Assembly: GCF_042659465.1 (NCBI RefSeq)
Contig: NZ_JBHSSW010000012.1
Coordinates: forward strand, 124,001 to 188,000
Length of the DNA stretch: 64,000 bases
Direction of reading: 5' to 3'
Source: Ponticaulis profundi
GTDB lineage: Bacteria; Pseudomonadota; Alphaproteobacteria; Caulobacterales; Hyphomonadaceae
The notes under the pieces were generated by a model. It was not told where the DNA came from, made no database searches, and saw only the letters and a program-made list of their open reading frames with translations. The position numbers and the translations under genes are program-made. Of the stretch, positions 1-10,400 are shown piece after piece; the stretch's first letter is position 1; each line of letters starts with the position of its first letter.

Positions 1-277
1 CGTCACATCCACACACCGGATCATACTGCATGGTACAGATTTCCGGCTTGGGCTGGCAGGTGCCCGCCGCGTCGGCAATGCTCGAACAGGCATTGGCATC
101 CATGGCGCAATAATCGGTTTCAGCAGCGCACTGAATACCGGCGATCCCGCCGCACATTTCGCCCGTCATGGCCATTGGCGGCGTGTTTGATGCCGGTGGT
201 GGCTCTGTGGTCTGGCATGCGCCGAGCAGGCCCAGCATACCGATGGTCATTGTCAGAGTTTTGAAGGTCAGCGCCAT
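1..277 (-). CDS. Kazal-type domain lipoprotein (C-terminus cut by window edge)
   Basis: The first 92 codons are visible; the gene runs off the left edge. The start ATG has a clear ribosome site (GGAGGA, 6 bases upstream). An N-terminal hydrophobic stretch ends in the lipobox LGAC, so Cys21 should be lipidated. A Pro/Thr-rich linker follows, then a Cys-rich segment (C42, C50, C57, C64, C74) and ICTMQYDPVCGCD at the edge, the opening of a Kazal-type protease inhibitor domain. Such proteins sit on the cell surface or in the periplasm. An inhibitory role is inferred from the domain; the missing part holds the rest of the Kazal fold. Confidence 0.75.
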   Translation of the reverse strand, partial: MALTFKTLTMTIGMLGLLGACQTTEPPPASNTPPMAMTGEMCGGIAGIQCAAETDYCAMDANACSSIADAAGTCQPKPEICTMQYDPVCGCD

Positions 278-324
278 AAATTCCTCCCAGGAACAGGTCA
301 GACTGGCAGGGTGGGCTGGAAGTG

Positions 325-348
325 AAAAGCCGTCAACTGACGGCTTTT
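325..348 (-). terminator. Rho-independent terminator after the ferredoxin gene
   Basis: The inverted repeat AAAAGCCGTCA / TGACGGCTTTT lies 32 bases past the ferredoxin stop codon. Read on the minus strand it ends in TTTT. It separates the redox pair from the Kazal lipoprotein gene. Confidence 0.75.
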
Positions 349-380
349 GCAGAAATGATTATATGATGTTGAAAGCGGCT

Positions 381-701
381 TTAGTGCTGGCTTTCCGGTG
401 TGGTGACTTTCAGGCCGTCCAGTTCATCAGACACGCTGATCTGACAGGACAGGCGAGAGTTTTCCTGCACACCTTCGGCAAAATCCAGCATGGATTGTTC
501 CATCGCTTCACGTTCGCCGGTTTTGTCGAGGAAAGCTTCATCGACATAGACATGACATGTTGCGCATGCGCAGGCGCCGCCGCAATCGGCATCAATGCCT
601 GGAATATTGTTCCGCACAGCGGCTTCCATCACGCTTTCACCGAGATTGGCGTCAACGTCACGTTCTGTGCCTTCATGATCTACGTAGATGATCTTTACCA
701 T
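381..701 (-). CDS. 2Fe-2S ferredoxin, adrenodoxin/terpredoxin type
   Basis: This 106-residue soluble one-electron carrier has the vertebrate/bacterial P450-type cluster motif: Cys40, Cys46 and Cys49 in DCGGACACATCHVYV plus Cys86 in RLSCQI. The start at MVKIIYVD gives the usual family length; an in-frame start 13 codons upstream would overlap the reductase gene. It follows the FAD reductase gene by 22 bases on the same strand, so reductase to ferredoxin to an oxygenase is the likely electron path. No P450 or other acceptor gene is visible in the window. It could alternatively serve Fe-S assembly, but the neighbouring reductase favours an oxygenase partner. Confidence 0.9.
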   Translation of the reverse strand: MVKIIYVDHEGTERDVDANLGESVMEAAVRNNIPGIDADCGGACACATCHVYVDEAFLDKTGEREAMEQSMLDFAEGVQENSRLSCQISVSDELDGLKVTTPESQH

Positions 702-723
702 TTTTGTTTCCTGCTCCCGTTTA

Positions 724-1974
724 TTATCCTGCTGCAGCAAGTGCTTTTGTCATTATATCTTTCATGGATACAGATGTATCCGCGATTTCTTCTTTAGAGA
801 CTGTTGCTCCTTGAGCAATCAAACGCTTCGCCGTCAAGAACTCTGGCGGCGCATTTGCGGCATCAACGGCAATTAATGTGTCACCCTGGAAGTAGAAAAC
901 GGCAAAACTGCCCGTTGTCGGGTCGCCGCGCGTGACCGCCTGGTCCGCATCCTGCGACAGACCGGCGATCTGAAGTTTGACGTCATACTGATCTGACCAG
1001 AACCATGGCACATCTTCCATCGGGCGCGGCTTCTCGCAGATATGCGCCGCTGCGATCTTGCCTTGCTCGATTGCGTTGTGAACGCTTTCCAGACGGCCTT
1101 CACGTCCATAATGAACAAGCGGGCGGTGAGCGCAATCGCCGATCGCGTACACATCGGGATCATTGGTGCGCGCATCCCGGTCGACCAGAATGCCGTTCTT
1201 GCAGGCAATGCCGGCGTCCGAAGCGAGCTCTTCATTCGGCAGAATACCGATGCCAACCAGCACAAGATCAGCCGGAACAAGCTCATCATTGCCGAGCAGG
1301 GCGTCGGTCACCTTGCCATGCTTGTCACCTTTTAGCTCCATCAGGCGCGCGCTGGTGCGGACTTTTACGCCATGGTTTTCGTGCAGCAGCTGATAAAAGG
1401 CAGACATGGTCGGTGATGTCACGCGGGCAAGAACGCGCGGTGCCATCTCCAGCACGGTCACATCCAGTCCCAGTTCGCGCGCAACAGCGGCGGCTTCCAG
1501 TCCAATATACCCGGCGCCCACAATCACGATGCGATGGGCTTCCTTCATGTGCGGCTTGAGCATATTCACGTCTTCAAGCGTACGAAGGTCGAGCACGTTT
1601 TCCAGGTCTGCGCCCGGCACCGGCAATGGGCGCGGACGTGAGCCGGTCGAGATGATCAGCTTGGTATAGCCGAGCTCCGTACCATCTTCGAACTGGACGG
1701 TTTTGGCGGCGCGGTCGATTTTCGACGCGCGCTTACCGGTTTCCAGCGTGATCTTGTTGTCAGCATAAAACTGATACGGCTTCAGAAAGAGCCGCTCACG
1801 GTCCAGCTTGCCTTTCAGATATGCCTTCGACAGAGGGGGACGCTGATAAGGCGGGGCCAGCTCGTCGCCGACAAGCACAATCTCTCCCGCATATCCCATT
1901 TGGCGCAGTGAAACTGCAGCCTGACCACCTGCCTGGCCTGCGCCGATGATAACGACACGCTCCTGGCTAGACAT
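724..1974 (-). CDS. NAD(P)H-dependent ferredoxin reductase (FAD)
   Basis: A 416-residue FAD/NAD(P)-binding reductase of the putidaredoxin/rhodocoxin reductase family. The FAD-binding motif VVIIGAGQAGGQAA is at residues 7-20, a second Rossmann motif RIVIVGAGYIGLEAAA lies near 148-163, and the FAD-contacting VYAIGDCAHRP near 275-285. The C-terminal reductase domain is complete. It should oxidise NAD(P)H and pass electrons to the ferredoxin encoded immediately downstream. The ATG is preceded by GGGGAGGAG. The electron acceptor is not encoded nearby. Confidence 0.9.
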   Translation of the reverse strand: MSSQERVVIIGAGQAGGQAAVSLRQMGYAGEIVLVGDELAPPYQRPPLSKAYLKGKLDRERLFLKPYQFYADNKITLETGKRASKIDRAAKTVQFEDGTELGYTKLIISTGSRPRPLPVPGADLENVLDLRTLEDVNMLKPHMKEAHRIVIVGAGYIGLEAAAVARELGLDVTVLEMAPRVLARVTSPTMSAFYQLLHENHGVKVRTSARLMELKGDKHGKVTDALLGNDELVPADLVLVGIGILPNEELASDAGIACKNGILVDRDARTNDPDVYAIGDCAHRPLVHYGREGRLESVHNAIEQGKIAAAHICEKPRPMEDVPWFWSDQYDVKLQIAGLSQDADQAVTRGDPTTGSFAVFYFQGDTLIAVDAANAPPEFLTAKRLIAQGATVSKEEIADTSVSMKDIMTKALAAAG

Positions 1975-2063
1975 GACTCCTCCCCTTTTTCTTTTTTATG
2001 ACGCCTGCGTCATGTTTTTTCAAGTCGCTTGCTGATGAGGTCACTTCCTCGTAGGCAAAGAAT

Positions 2064-2537
2064 ATGAATGCAAGCATTTTTCGACGATTGAAACTAGCCG
2101 GGGAGGCGGAAACACGTGCGTTCGGCGCCAAATTGGCGACGCTTCTGCAACCGGGCGATGTGGTGGCGCTTTATGGAGACCTCGGTCGTGGGAAAACCAC
2201 GCTCTCGCGCGGCCTGATCCGAAGTCTGACCGGACCGGAGCAGGATGTACCCAGCCCGACCTATACGCTTGTTCAGACATATGATGTGGGTGATGAGACG
2301 ATCTGGCACTTTGACCTATATCGTGTCGAACATCCTGATGAAGTCATTGAACTTGGTTTTGAAGACGCCTTGAATGACATCTGTCTCATTGAGTGGCCGG
2401 AAAAAGCCGGAAGATATCTGCCAGAAGACCGACTCAGCATAGAGATTTCGGGTGATGGTGAAACACGTACGCTCGCGCTTCTGCCGGGCACGCCAGAATG
2501 GGAAGTTCGATTGAATGGACACTTCGGCAATGAGTGA
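2064..2537 (+). CDS. tsaE: tRNA t6A biosynthesis ATPase TsaE
   Basis: A 157-residue P-loop ATPase of the TsaB-TsaD-TsaE complex that makes N6-threonylcarbamoyladenosine at tRNA position 37. The Walker A motif GDLGRGKTT is near residues 38-46, followed by SPTYTLVQTY and the family HFDLYRV segment; the C-terminal IEWPEKA is also typical. It begins a run of five coupled genes, with its stop codon overlapping the start of amgK. The divergent neighbour is the ferredoxin reductase, 89 bases away. Confidence 0.95.
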   Translation: MNASIFRRLKLAGEAETRAFGAKLATLLQPGDVVALYGDLGRGKTTLSRGLIRSLTGPEQDVPSPTYTLVQTYDVGDETIWHFDLYRVEHPDEVIELGFEDALNDICLIEWPEKAGRYLPEDRLSIEISGDGETRTLALLPGTPEWEVRLNGHFGNE

Positions 2538-3612
2538 ACGCGAAGCAGCTCGTGTGGCGTTTCTTCGCCGTGTCGGCTGGGGCGATGCTGAGCGCATTTC
2601 GCTCGGCGAAGACGCGTCAACGCGCCGTTATGAACGTTTGAAGCGCGGCGATAACATTGCGATTTTCATGGATGCGCCGCCTGCCGCAGAAGGCAAGCCC
2701 TGCGGACCGGATGCAACCGAGCATGACCGTGTGCTCGCAGGCTGGAACGCCCGCACGCGGCTGGCCGCATGCCGGGTGGATGCATTTGTGGGGGTCGGGC
2801 AATTCCTCAACAAGCTGAATCTGTCAGCGCCGGAAGTCTATGTTTTTGACGTCGAAGAAGGTTTCGCCATCCTCGAAGATCTGGGCGACGGTATTTTCGC
2901 GCGTGAACTTGAAAAAGGCGCGGATGAGCGGACGCTCTATCTCGCGGCCATTGATTGTCTGGCGGAAGTTCACAATCAGCAGGCGCCCACCGAGGTAAAA
3001 GCTGAAGAGTGGGTCTGGCCGATCCAGTCCTATGATCGCCTCGCCATGTCGACGGGGGCCGATCTCTTTCCGAAATGGTATCCGGCGCTGGACTCGACGG
3101 TAAAGTTCAATGGGTCGCTTGCCCGCGATTTCGCTGAAGTAAGTGAAGCCCTCTGCGAGCATCTCGCGCTCTTGCCGCAAGTCTTCATGCTGCGTGATTA
3201 CCATGCGGAAAATCTCGTCTGGCTGCCAGAGCGGGATGGTCTTGCGAAAGTCGGCATTCTCGATTTTCAGGATGCGGTTCGTGGGCCTGCAGCCTGGGAT
3301 ATTGCCATGTTCGTTCAGGATGCGCGCCGGGATGTCTCACCACAGGTGCAGATGGATGTCGTGCGACGCTATCTGGACCGAACGGGCATGTCGGAGACCA
3401 TGTTCGCACGTGATCTGGCGATTGCCGGTGCAATCAATGCCTTGCGTATTCTCGGTGTGTTCGCCCGATTGATTACGCGCGATAACAAACCGCGCTATGG
3501 CGCTTTCCTGCAGCGTGAATGGCATCATTTGCTGTCCTGTCTGCGCGATCCGGTGCTGGAAGACCTGTATTTCGTTCTGTCGCGGGCGGTGCCTGAAATG
3601 GGGCGCAGCTAA
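2515..3612 (+). CDS. amgK: Anomeric N-acetylmuramate/N-acetylglucosamine kinase AmgK
   Basis: A 365-residue aminoglycoside-phosphotransferase-fold kinase. It has the catalytic-loop sequence MLRDYHAENLVW and the metal-binding ILDFQDAVRGPAAWDIA. AmgK phosphorylates MurNAc or GlcNAc at C1, the first step of the MurNAc recycling route that bypasses de novo UDP-MurNAc synthesis. MurU, the next enzyme, is encoded directly downstream with a one-base overlap (TAATG), which strongly supports the call. The chosen ATG overlaps tsaE; a second ATG five codons later (2530) is equally possible. Confidence 0.92.
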   Translation: MDTSAMSEREAARVAFLRRVGWGDAERISLGEDASTRRYERLKRGDNIAIFMDAPPAAEGKPCGPDATEHDRVLAGWNARTRLAACRVDAFVGVGQFLNKLNLSAPEVYVFDVEEGFAILEDLGDGIFARELEKGADERTLYLAAIDCLAEVHNQQAPTEVKAEEWVWPIQSYDRLAMSTGADLFPKWYPALDSTVKFNGSLARDFAEVSEALCEHLALLPQVFMLRDYHAENLVWLPERDGLAKVGILDFQDAVRGPAAWDIAMFVQDARRDVSPQVQMDVVRRYLDRTGMSETMFARDLAIAGAINALRILGVFARLITRDNKPRYGAFLQREWHHLLSCLRDPVLEDLYFVLSRAVPEMGRS

Positions 3613-4334
3613 TGGCGCTCGCGATCCGAACCGCCATGTTTCTTGCGGCGGGTCTGGGCACCCGCATGCGGCCTTTGTCAGAGCAAACGCCAAAGCCGCT
3701 CATTCCGGTCGCCGGTAAGGCCCTGATGGACCACGTTCTGGACGCGGCTGTTGACGCGGGCGTCGAGCGGGCCGTTGTGAATGTGCATTATCTGGCCGAT
3801 CAGGTCGAAGCGCATATGGCAAACCGGACCGACATTGAGGTGATCATATCTGATGAGCGTGACTGCCTGCTCGAAACGGGCGGCGCGATCGTCAAAGCCC
3901 GCGATGTTCTGGGTGATGATCCGGTTTTCATGGTCAACACAGATGCGTTCTGGGTCGATGCGCGGAACAATCCGTTTCAGCAATTGAACGATGCCTATGA
4001 CGGCGAGCGCATGGATGATCTATTGCTGCTGGCTGATCGTCGGCGCAGTCTTGGTTATGCGGGCAAAGGCGATTTTGACCTGCTGGCGGATGGTCGGATC
4101 AGCCGCCGCGCCTCTGATCGGGAAACGCCCTGGGCTTTTGCGGGCGTGCGCGTCACCAATGCGGCGCTCTACAGGGATGAAGCTGAGCGCCCATTCTCGG
4201 CCAATCTGATCTGGAACCGCAGCCTTGAAGCCGGGCGACTTTACGGTCTGCCGCTTGATGGGCAGTGGATGCATGTTGGTGACCCGGGTGCCATCAAGGC
4301 GACGGAAGCCTGGATTGCAGAGCATCAAAGCTGA
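3612..4334 (+). CDS. murU: N-acetylmuramate alpha-1-phosphate uridylyltransferase MurU
   Basis: A 240-residue sugar nucleotidyltransferase. The nucleotide-binding signature FLAAGLGTRMRPLSE (residues 10-24) is followed by the lysine of TPKPLIPV. VNTDAFW carries the metal-binding Asp. It converts MurNAc-1-P made by AmgK to UDP-MurNAc in peptidoglycan recycling. The family includes glucose-1-P thymidylyltransferases, but the length near 240 and the amgK neighbour favour MurU. The next gene starts on the last base of its stop codon (TGATG). Confidence 0.93.
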   Translation: MALAIRTAMFLAAGLGTRMRPLSEQTPKPLIPVAGKALMDHVLDAAVDAGVERAVVNVHYLADQVEAHMANRTDIEVIISDERDCLLETGGAIVKARDVLGDDPVFMVNTDAFWVDARNNPFQQLNDAYDGERMDDLLLLADRRRSLGYAGKGDFDLLADGRISRRASDRETPWAFAGVRVTNAALYRDEAERPFSANLIWNRSLEAGRLYGLPLDGQWMHVGDPGAIKATEAWIAEHQS

Positions 4335-7300
4335 TGAGCGGGTCGCTTGATACCGCCCTGTTTGGTGATCGCCGTTTCTTCACGCTCCCGCCCGGCAGCG
4401 ACTTTCTCGGTATTCTGGCAGAAACACTGATTGAGATCACGGATGCGCGTCGCCGTCCTGAAGCGCTGTCTGATGCCCTGATTTTCGTGCCGAACCGGCG
4501 CTCCGCGCGGGTGCTGGCTGGCCGCCTGTTCGACGCAATGGGTGGAAATGCCTTTCTGCCGCCGGATATCCGTCCTCTGGGCGATGCCGGCGACAATGAT
4601 CCGGCTCTGCTCGGCGAACTGGCCGACATTGATGTGCGCCCGTCCATGCCGTCCGGTGTGCGTCTTGGCTTTCTGACGCGGCTTGTCATGTCATGGCATG
4701 AAACGCGCGGCATTCAGCTGACGCTTGCCTCGGCGAGTTCTGTGGCAAGGGATCTGGCCCGGCTGCTGGATCAGGCAGCGCTTGTCGGCGATGTCGACTG
4801 GTCGAAACTCGAAGACATCGGACTGGAGACAGATCTCGCTGCGCACTGGCAGGTATCCGTGGACTTCCTGTCCATTGTGTCCGATCTCTGGCCCAAAATT
4901 CTCGAAGAGAATGGTTTTTCGGACACCTCGGAAAAAGACCGGCTTGCTGCCGATGCCATGCGGGCACGCTGGCGCCGTACGCCTCCGCAGACACCGGTGA
5001 TTGTTGCAGGCTCGACCGGTACATCGCCTTCGTCACGCAAGCTGATGGAAGGTGCGGTGCAACTACCGCGCGGAGCGGTTTTGTTTCCGGGGCTGGATAC
5101 CGAAGTCGATGAGCAGACCTGGCGCGCCATTCTGGAAAGCCCAAGCCATCCCCAGCACGCCTTCGCCGATACGCTCGAAGCGCTGAAGGTCGAGCTTGCC
5201 GACGTTGGACTTCTGCCGGGTTTTGCCGAAGACGGCGCGATGTTGCCGCGTCGAAAGCTGATTCAGGAATCGCTTGCACCTGCTGATGCGACGGCCGATT
5301 GGGTGAATCGCCTTGAAGGCCGTGCAGCGCCATTGTCTCGCCGGGATATGACAGAAGCCGGTCTCGAGGGCCTGGCACTCATCGAAGCCGAGACAGAGGC
5401 CGAAGAGGCTGACGCAATCGCACTGATGATGCGCGAAACGCTTGAGACCGAAGGAAAGACCGCAGCGCTCGTGACGCCGGATGCCGGGCTTGCCAGACGT
5501 GTCTCGTCTCATCTGAAACGCTGGGGGCTGCATGTCATGCCGTCGCAGGGCATTCCGCTTTTGCGGACCCGGGCGGGTAGCTTCCTTGTGCGTTTGCTGG
5601 ACTTTGTGCTGGACCCGGGCGAGCCGGTTGCACTGGCCGCATTCCTCAAACATCCGCTGACCATCATTCTGGAGACAGGCCAGCAGGATGAGGCGATCTC
5701 GTTTCTGGAGCGCGGTGTCTTGCGCGGTCTTCGTCGCTGGGACGGGCTCGATGATCTCTATGAATGGACAGGCAAGGCGCAGGATGAGGCCGAAGAAACG
5801 CCCTGGCGGGCGCGGATCACGGTTGATGATCACAATGAGGTCGAAGCGCTCGTCTATGGCATCAAAAAGCGCGCAGCGCCGCATCTGCAGACCTTGCATG
5901 ACATGCTGGCCAGTGAAGATGGTTTTCATCTGCGGCGCTTCGTCGAAACGCTCGCCGAACTCGGCGATGTTCTGACAAAGGCCGAAGAGGTTGAAGGGCC
6001 GAGCTTCTTATGGTCGGGCGAAGACGGCGCAGCGCTTGCACGTTTTCTCGAAGATGTTGCCGCAATGGCTGACCAGTTGCCGCCTGTCGCGCGGCATGAT
6101 CTGAAGCCGCTGATATCCACGCTGGGACGGGATGTACGCGTGCCGGATGCGCTGCCGAGCCATCCAAGACTTTTCATCTGGGGGCCGCTCGAAGCGCGCC
6201 TTCAGACATGTGACCTGATGATTCTGGGCAGTCTGAATGAAGGCAGCTGGCCAGAGCCGCCTGCCGTTGATGGATTTCTGCCTCGTCATATTCGCGCGAA
6301 GATTGGCATGCCCGATACAGAAGCCCGGATCGGTCTGTCAGCGCATGATTTTGCACAGCTTGCCTGCTCTCGCGATGTCGTGATGACGCGCGCTAAGCGT
6401 GTCGATAACAAGCCGAGCGTTGCCTCGCGCTGGTTGTGGCGTTTGCGCATTCTGGCCAGTGGTGCGCTGGAAAGTCTGGATGAGACCGATGTACGTCTGA
6501 CCCGGTCTCGCGCGCATATTCTGGATTGGGCGCGCGCTCAGCACGAAATCGACGAGAAGATCGAACTCGTCCATCCACGACCCGCGCCGCCTGCGCGTGC
6601 CCGGCCGCGCAATATCCGTGTGACAGACGTAACGACGCTTATTCGCGACCCATACGCCTATTATGCGCGCCATATTCTGCAGCTGCAGCCGCTGGACCCG
6701 CTGAACACGGCTCTGGGGCCGCGCGAAATCGGCATCGCCATGCACAAGGCGCTGGAAGATAAGGATCCGCTAAAACAGCCTTACATGACAGTTGAGGATC
6801 TGGTGGATGCCTTTTCGCAATCACTGGAAGAGGTGGGTGGTGATGCGCTGTTTTTTGCCGAGCGCGAAGGCATCTGGCTGACAGCCGCTCATGAGTATCA
6901 CACCTGGCTCTGGGCACGCGATCAGCACGTGACAGCACGTGATTTCGAGATTTCCTATGTGCAGGATTTCGAGATTCCATCCGGTACGATCACTCTGCGA
7001 GGTCGCGCCGACCTTGTCGAGCGACTGGATGATGAAAGCCTCGCCATTACCGACCTGAAAACCGGCAGACCACCTTCCAACAAGCAGGTGACATCGGGTC
7101 TGGAGCCGCAATTGCCATTGCTTGCCATCCTCGCATCGAATGGGAAGGCGTCAGGGCGCGATGACCAGCCTGCCATGAATGGCGATGTAACCGAGCTCTT
7201 CTATTTCGGGCTTGGCACCAAAGCGGGCGCGCAGAACCTGTCTGATGGTCGAAATGGGGCCCCTGTCCCGGAGCTGATTGGCGAAGCGGAAAGCGGTTTT

Positions 7301-7453
7301 CTGAGCCTGATGGAGCAGTATGCCGATCCGTCTCAGCCTTATCTGTCGGGTCCCCGCGTGAAGTTTCTCTCCCGTTTCGGGGATTATGATCGTCTGGCCC
7401 GCCGCGGTGAGTGGGGAGATGCCGGTGCAGAGCCCGGAGGAGACGACGCATGA
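4334..7453 (+). CDS. addB: Double-strand break repair protein AddB (alphaproteobacterial type)
   Basis: The 1039-residue subunit of the AddAB helicase-nuclease, which resects double-strand breaks for RecA loading. The N-terminal half has the degenerate helicase fold of alphaproteobacterial AddB (FVPNRRSARVLAGRLFDAM near 50-68). The C-terminal RecB-family nuclease motif is ITDLKTGRPP near residues 898-907, preceded by LRGRADLVERL. The stop codon overlaps the addA start (ATGA). It is co-directional with murU upstream, a known grouping in alphaproteobacteria. Confidence 0.95.
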   Translation: MSGSLDTALFGDRRFFTLPPGSDFLGILAETLIEITDARRRPEALSDALIFVPNRRSARVLAGRLFDAMGGNAFLPPDIRPLGDAGDNDPALLGELADIDVRPSMPSGVRLGFLTRLVMSWHETRGIQLTLASASSVARDLARLLDQAALVGDVDWSKLEDIGLETDLAAHWQVSVDFLSIVSDLWPKILEENGFSDTSEKDRLAADAMRARWRRTPPQTPVIVAGSTGTSPSSRKLMEGAVQLPRGAVLFPGLDTEVDEQTWRAILESPSHPQHAFADTLEALKVELADVGLLPGFAEDGAMLPRRKLIQESLAPADATADWVNRLEGRAAPLSRRDMTEAGLEGLALIEAETEAEEADAIALMMRETLETEGKTAALVTPDAGLARRVSSHLKRWGLHVMPSQGIPLLRTRAGSFLVRLLDFVLDPGEPVALAAFLKHPLTIILETGQQDEAISFLERGVLRGLRRWDGLDDLYEWTGKAQDEAEETPWRARITVDDHNEVEALVYGIKKRAAPHLQTLHDMLASEDGFHLRRFVETLAELGDVLTKAEEVEGPSFLWSGEDGAALARFLEDVAAMADQLPPVARHDLKPLISTLGRDVRVPDALPSHPRLFIWGPLEARLQTCDLMILGSLNEGSWPEPPAVDGFLPRHIRAKIGMPDTEARIGLSAHDFAQLACSRDVVMTRAKRVDNKPSVASRWLWRLRILASGALESLDETDVRLTRSRAHILDWARAQHEIDEKIELVHPRPAPPARARPRNIRVTDVTTLIRDPYAYYARHILQLQPLDPLNTALGPREIGIAMHKALEDKDPLKQPYMTVEDLVDAFSQSLEEVGGDALFFAEREGIWLTAAHEYHTWLWARDQHVTARDFEISYVQDFEIPSGTITLRGRADLVERLDDESLAITDLKTGRPPSNKQVTSGLEPQLPLLAILASNGKASGRDDQPAMNGDVTELFYFGLGTKAGAQNLSDGRNGAPVPELIGEAESGFLSLMEQYADPSQPYLSGPRVKFLSRFGDYDRLARRGEWGDAGAEPGGDDA

Positions 7454-10400
7454 TATCGCACCTCACGCCGAAGCAGGCTTACGACCATGTCACCGGGCAA
7501 CAACAGCTTGCAGCCTTGCCGGATGCCTCCGCCTGGGTGTCGGCGAATGCCGGTTCTGGCAAAACCAAGGTTCTGATCGACCGCGTGGCGCGTCTGCTTC
7601 TGACAGGCGTTCAGCCCGATAGCATTCTCTGCATCACCTATACAAAGGCGGCGGCCAGCGAGATGCAGCAGCGCCTGTTTAAACGTCTGGGCAGCTGGTC
7701 TGTCATGGCAGATGATGCACTCGCTGATGACCTGGCTGAGCTGCAGGGCGCAGGTGTCAGCGTTCTCGACAAGCCTGCACTGAAGAAGGCGCGGGCCCTT
7801 TTCGCAAAGGCGCTGGAAACGCCGGGTGGACTGCGCATTGAGACGCTGCATGCTTTTGCCGGACGTGTCTTGCGACGCTTTCCGCTCGAAGCCGGTGTGC
7901 CGCCAGGCTTTACTGAACTTGACGACGTTGAAAATGGCCGCATCTGGGAAAGCGCCAGTCGGCGCACGTTCCTGGCCGCACTAAATGACCCTGTGAAACG
8001 AGAAGAACTGCGCCATCTGATCCGCAATATTGGCGGTCTTGGTCTGCAGGGTGTGACCGACCTCATAAAGTTCAAGGCCACAGATCTTCGCAATTTTCTC
8101 GCGGAATACCCGGATCCGCAGGCGCGCCGTGCGCATCTGAGTGACTTTCTCGGTGCGCCCAAAGACGGCATGGCGGTTTATCTGCAACGCCTCATGATGT
8201 CTGAGCTCCCAAGACAGGATATCGGGCGGGCGATGGAGCTTTACCGCGAGCTTGGTAGCAAAACGGATGCGCAGCATGCAGATCGCCTGGAGCGAACGCT
8301 CGCTGCGACAGATCCTGAACAGGCGCTTCGTCATTACAGGGATGTTTTCCTGACGGGAGCGGGCGAGCTTCGCAAATCGACATTCACGAAAAAACTACAA
8401 GGCACGCTGGTGGATGATCTCTTCCATCCGGCGACCGGACAGGAAACAAACCGCATTCTGCGCGGCCTTGAAGCTCTATCCGCGATACGCCTGCGCGATC
8501 GGACCGCGTCGTTGCTCGCAATTGCTGAGCCGCTTCTGGCCGAACAGACCTTTGAAAAGCGACTGCAGGCGGGGCTTGATTTCGACGATCTGATCATTGA
8601 GACGCGCAAGCTTCTATCGGGGCAGGGGCTTGCCGAATGGGTGCTCTACAAACTTGATGGCGGCATATCACATGTTCTGCTGGATGAGGCGCAGGACACA
8701 AGCCCGGAGCAATGGCGCATTGTGAATGGGCTGGTTGCCGAGTTTTTCGCCGGTGCGTCCACTGATGATCAGGTGCGTACGCTCTTTGTCGTCGGCGATG
8801 AAAAGCAGTCCATTTACTCGTTCCAGGGGGCTGATACGGCGCAGTTCCAGTCGGAACGCCAGCGCTTTGCCGCCCGCTCTGCACCAGATGGCGAGGGCGC
8901 GCGTGTTCACTTGCCTGAAATCGAGATGTCTTTCCGGACCGTGCCGCAAGTGCTCGATTTTGTGGATGGCGTCTTCAACACGATCTCGCAGGCAGGCCGT
9001 GCGCCTTTCTCGACAGAAATACCCACAGAAGCAGACCGGATTCGTCACCACGCCTTTCGTCACAGGCATCGCGGGCAGGTCGATATATGGGGACTGGATG
9101 CACCCGATAGCGGCGATGATGGTCTGGCCTGGGATGCGCCGCTCGATATGGAGAGCAAGGTTTCACCTGGCGCGCGCCTTGCTCAGAAGATTGCTGCCTG
9201 GATTGAACGGCGTATTCAGTCAGATGATCAGGGTGTCTGGGAAGACGCAAAAGATGCGCGCGTGCGCAAGGCCAGCGCAGGTGATATTCTGATCCTTGTG
9301 CGTCGTCGCGGCGCGCTTTTTCACGCCATCATTCAAGCCCTCAAACAGCGCGGTGTGCCTGTCGCGGGCGCAGACCGTGTGAACCTGCTCGATACGCTGG
9401 CTGTTCAGGACGTTCTCAATCTGGTGCGCTTCGTGCTGTGTCCGGAAGATGATCTGACGCTCGCCGAGATTATCAAAGGGCCTTTTGTCGGCCTTGTTGA
9501 TGAGCACGACACCGATCTTTTCGAGCTGGCCTATGATCGCGGGCGTCATTCCATCTGGTCCAAATTGCAGGAAGCAGAAGCACCGAAATATCAGGCAGCT
9601 GCGGCGTTCTTGCGATCTGTTCTGGCGCGCCGTCATCTGCCTGCCTTCGAGTTTCTGGATGCCCTGCTGAACCAGCGTCACGGCGCGGAAGACCTGACGG
9701 GCTGGCAGATGCTGGACCGGCGTTTTGGCAATCCCGTGCGCGATCCGGTGGAATCGCTGCTCGCGATTGCGGGCGACCTGGATGACGGTGATGCCGCCAG
9801 CTTGCAGGTCTTTCTGGATCGGGTCGAACATCAGAACAGCGATATCAAACGCGAGCTTTCCGGGCCTGCAGATGAAGTCCGCGTGATGACGGTGCATGGC
9901 GCCAAAGGGCTGGAAGCGCCCATCGTGATTCTACCCGATACCACCAATGTTGCGCCGGATCGCCTGAGCGGCAGTCTCGTCTTCAGCGAAGAGGACATTC
10001 CGGTCTGGCTGGAAAGCAGTAAAGGCGAATGCGCCGCTGCGGCTGCCATTCGTGAGCGTGAGAAAGCTCGCCAGGTCGCAGAAAGCCAGCGGCTTCTCTA
10101 TGTGGCGCTGACGCGTGCGCGCGATCATCTCGTCATTTGCGGGTCATGGCATGGCAGCGCCAATGGTCAGGGCTATGTCGAGGGGAGCTGGTATGATCTC
10201 TGCCTGAAGGGACGCGCAAGTGTGGACGGCGCGCTGGACGAAGAAGCGGAAAACGAAGACTGGCAGTTTGGCTCCGTGCCACCCGTTGAGGTGTCTGACG
10301 CAAACGGCCAGTCAAAAGCGCCATCGCAGGCCGTTGCGCTGCCATCCTGGATCGGGCAGTCCGTGCGAACCGATGAGCAGGCCGGTGTGCATCGTGCCCC

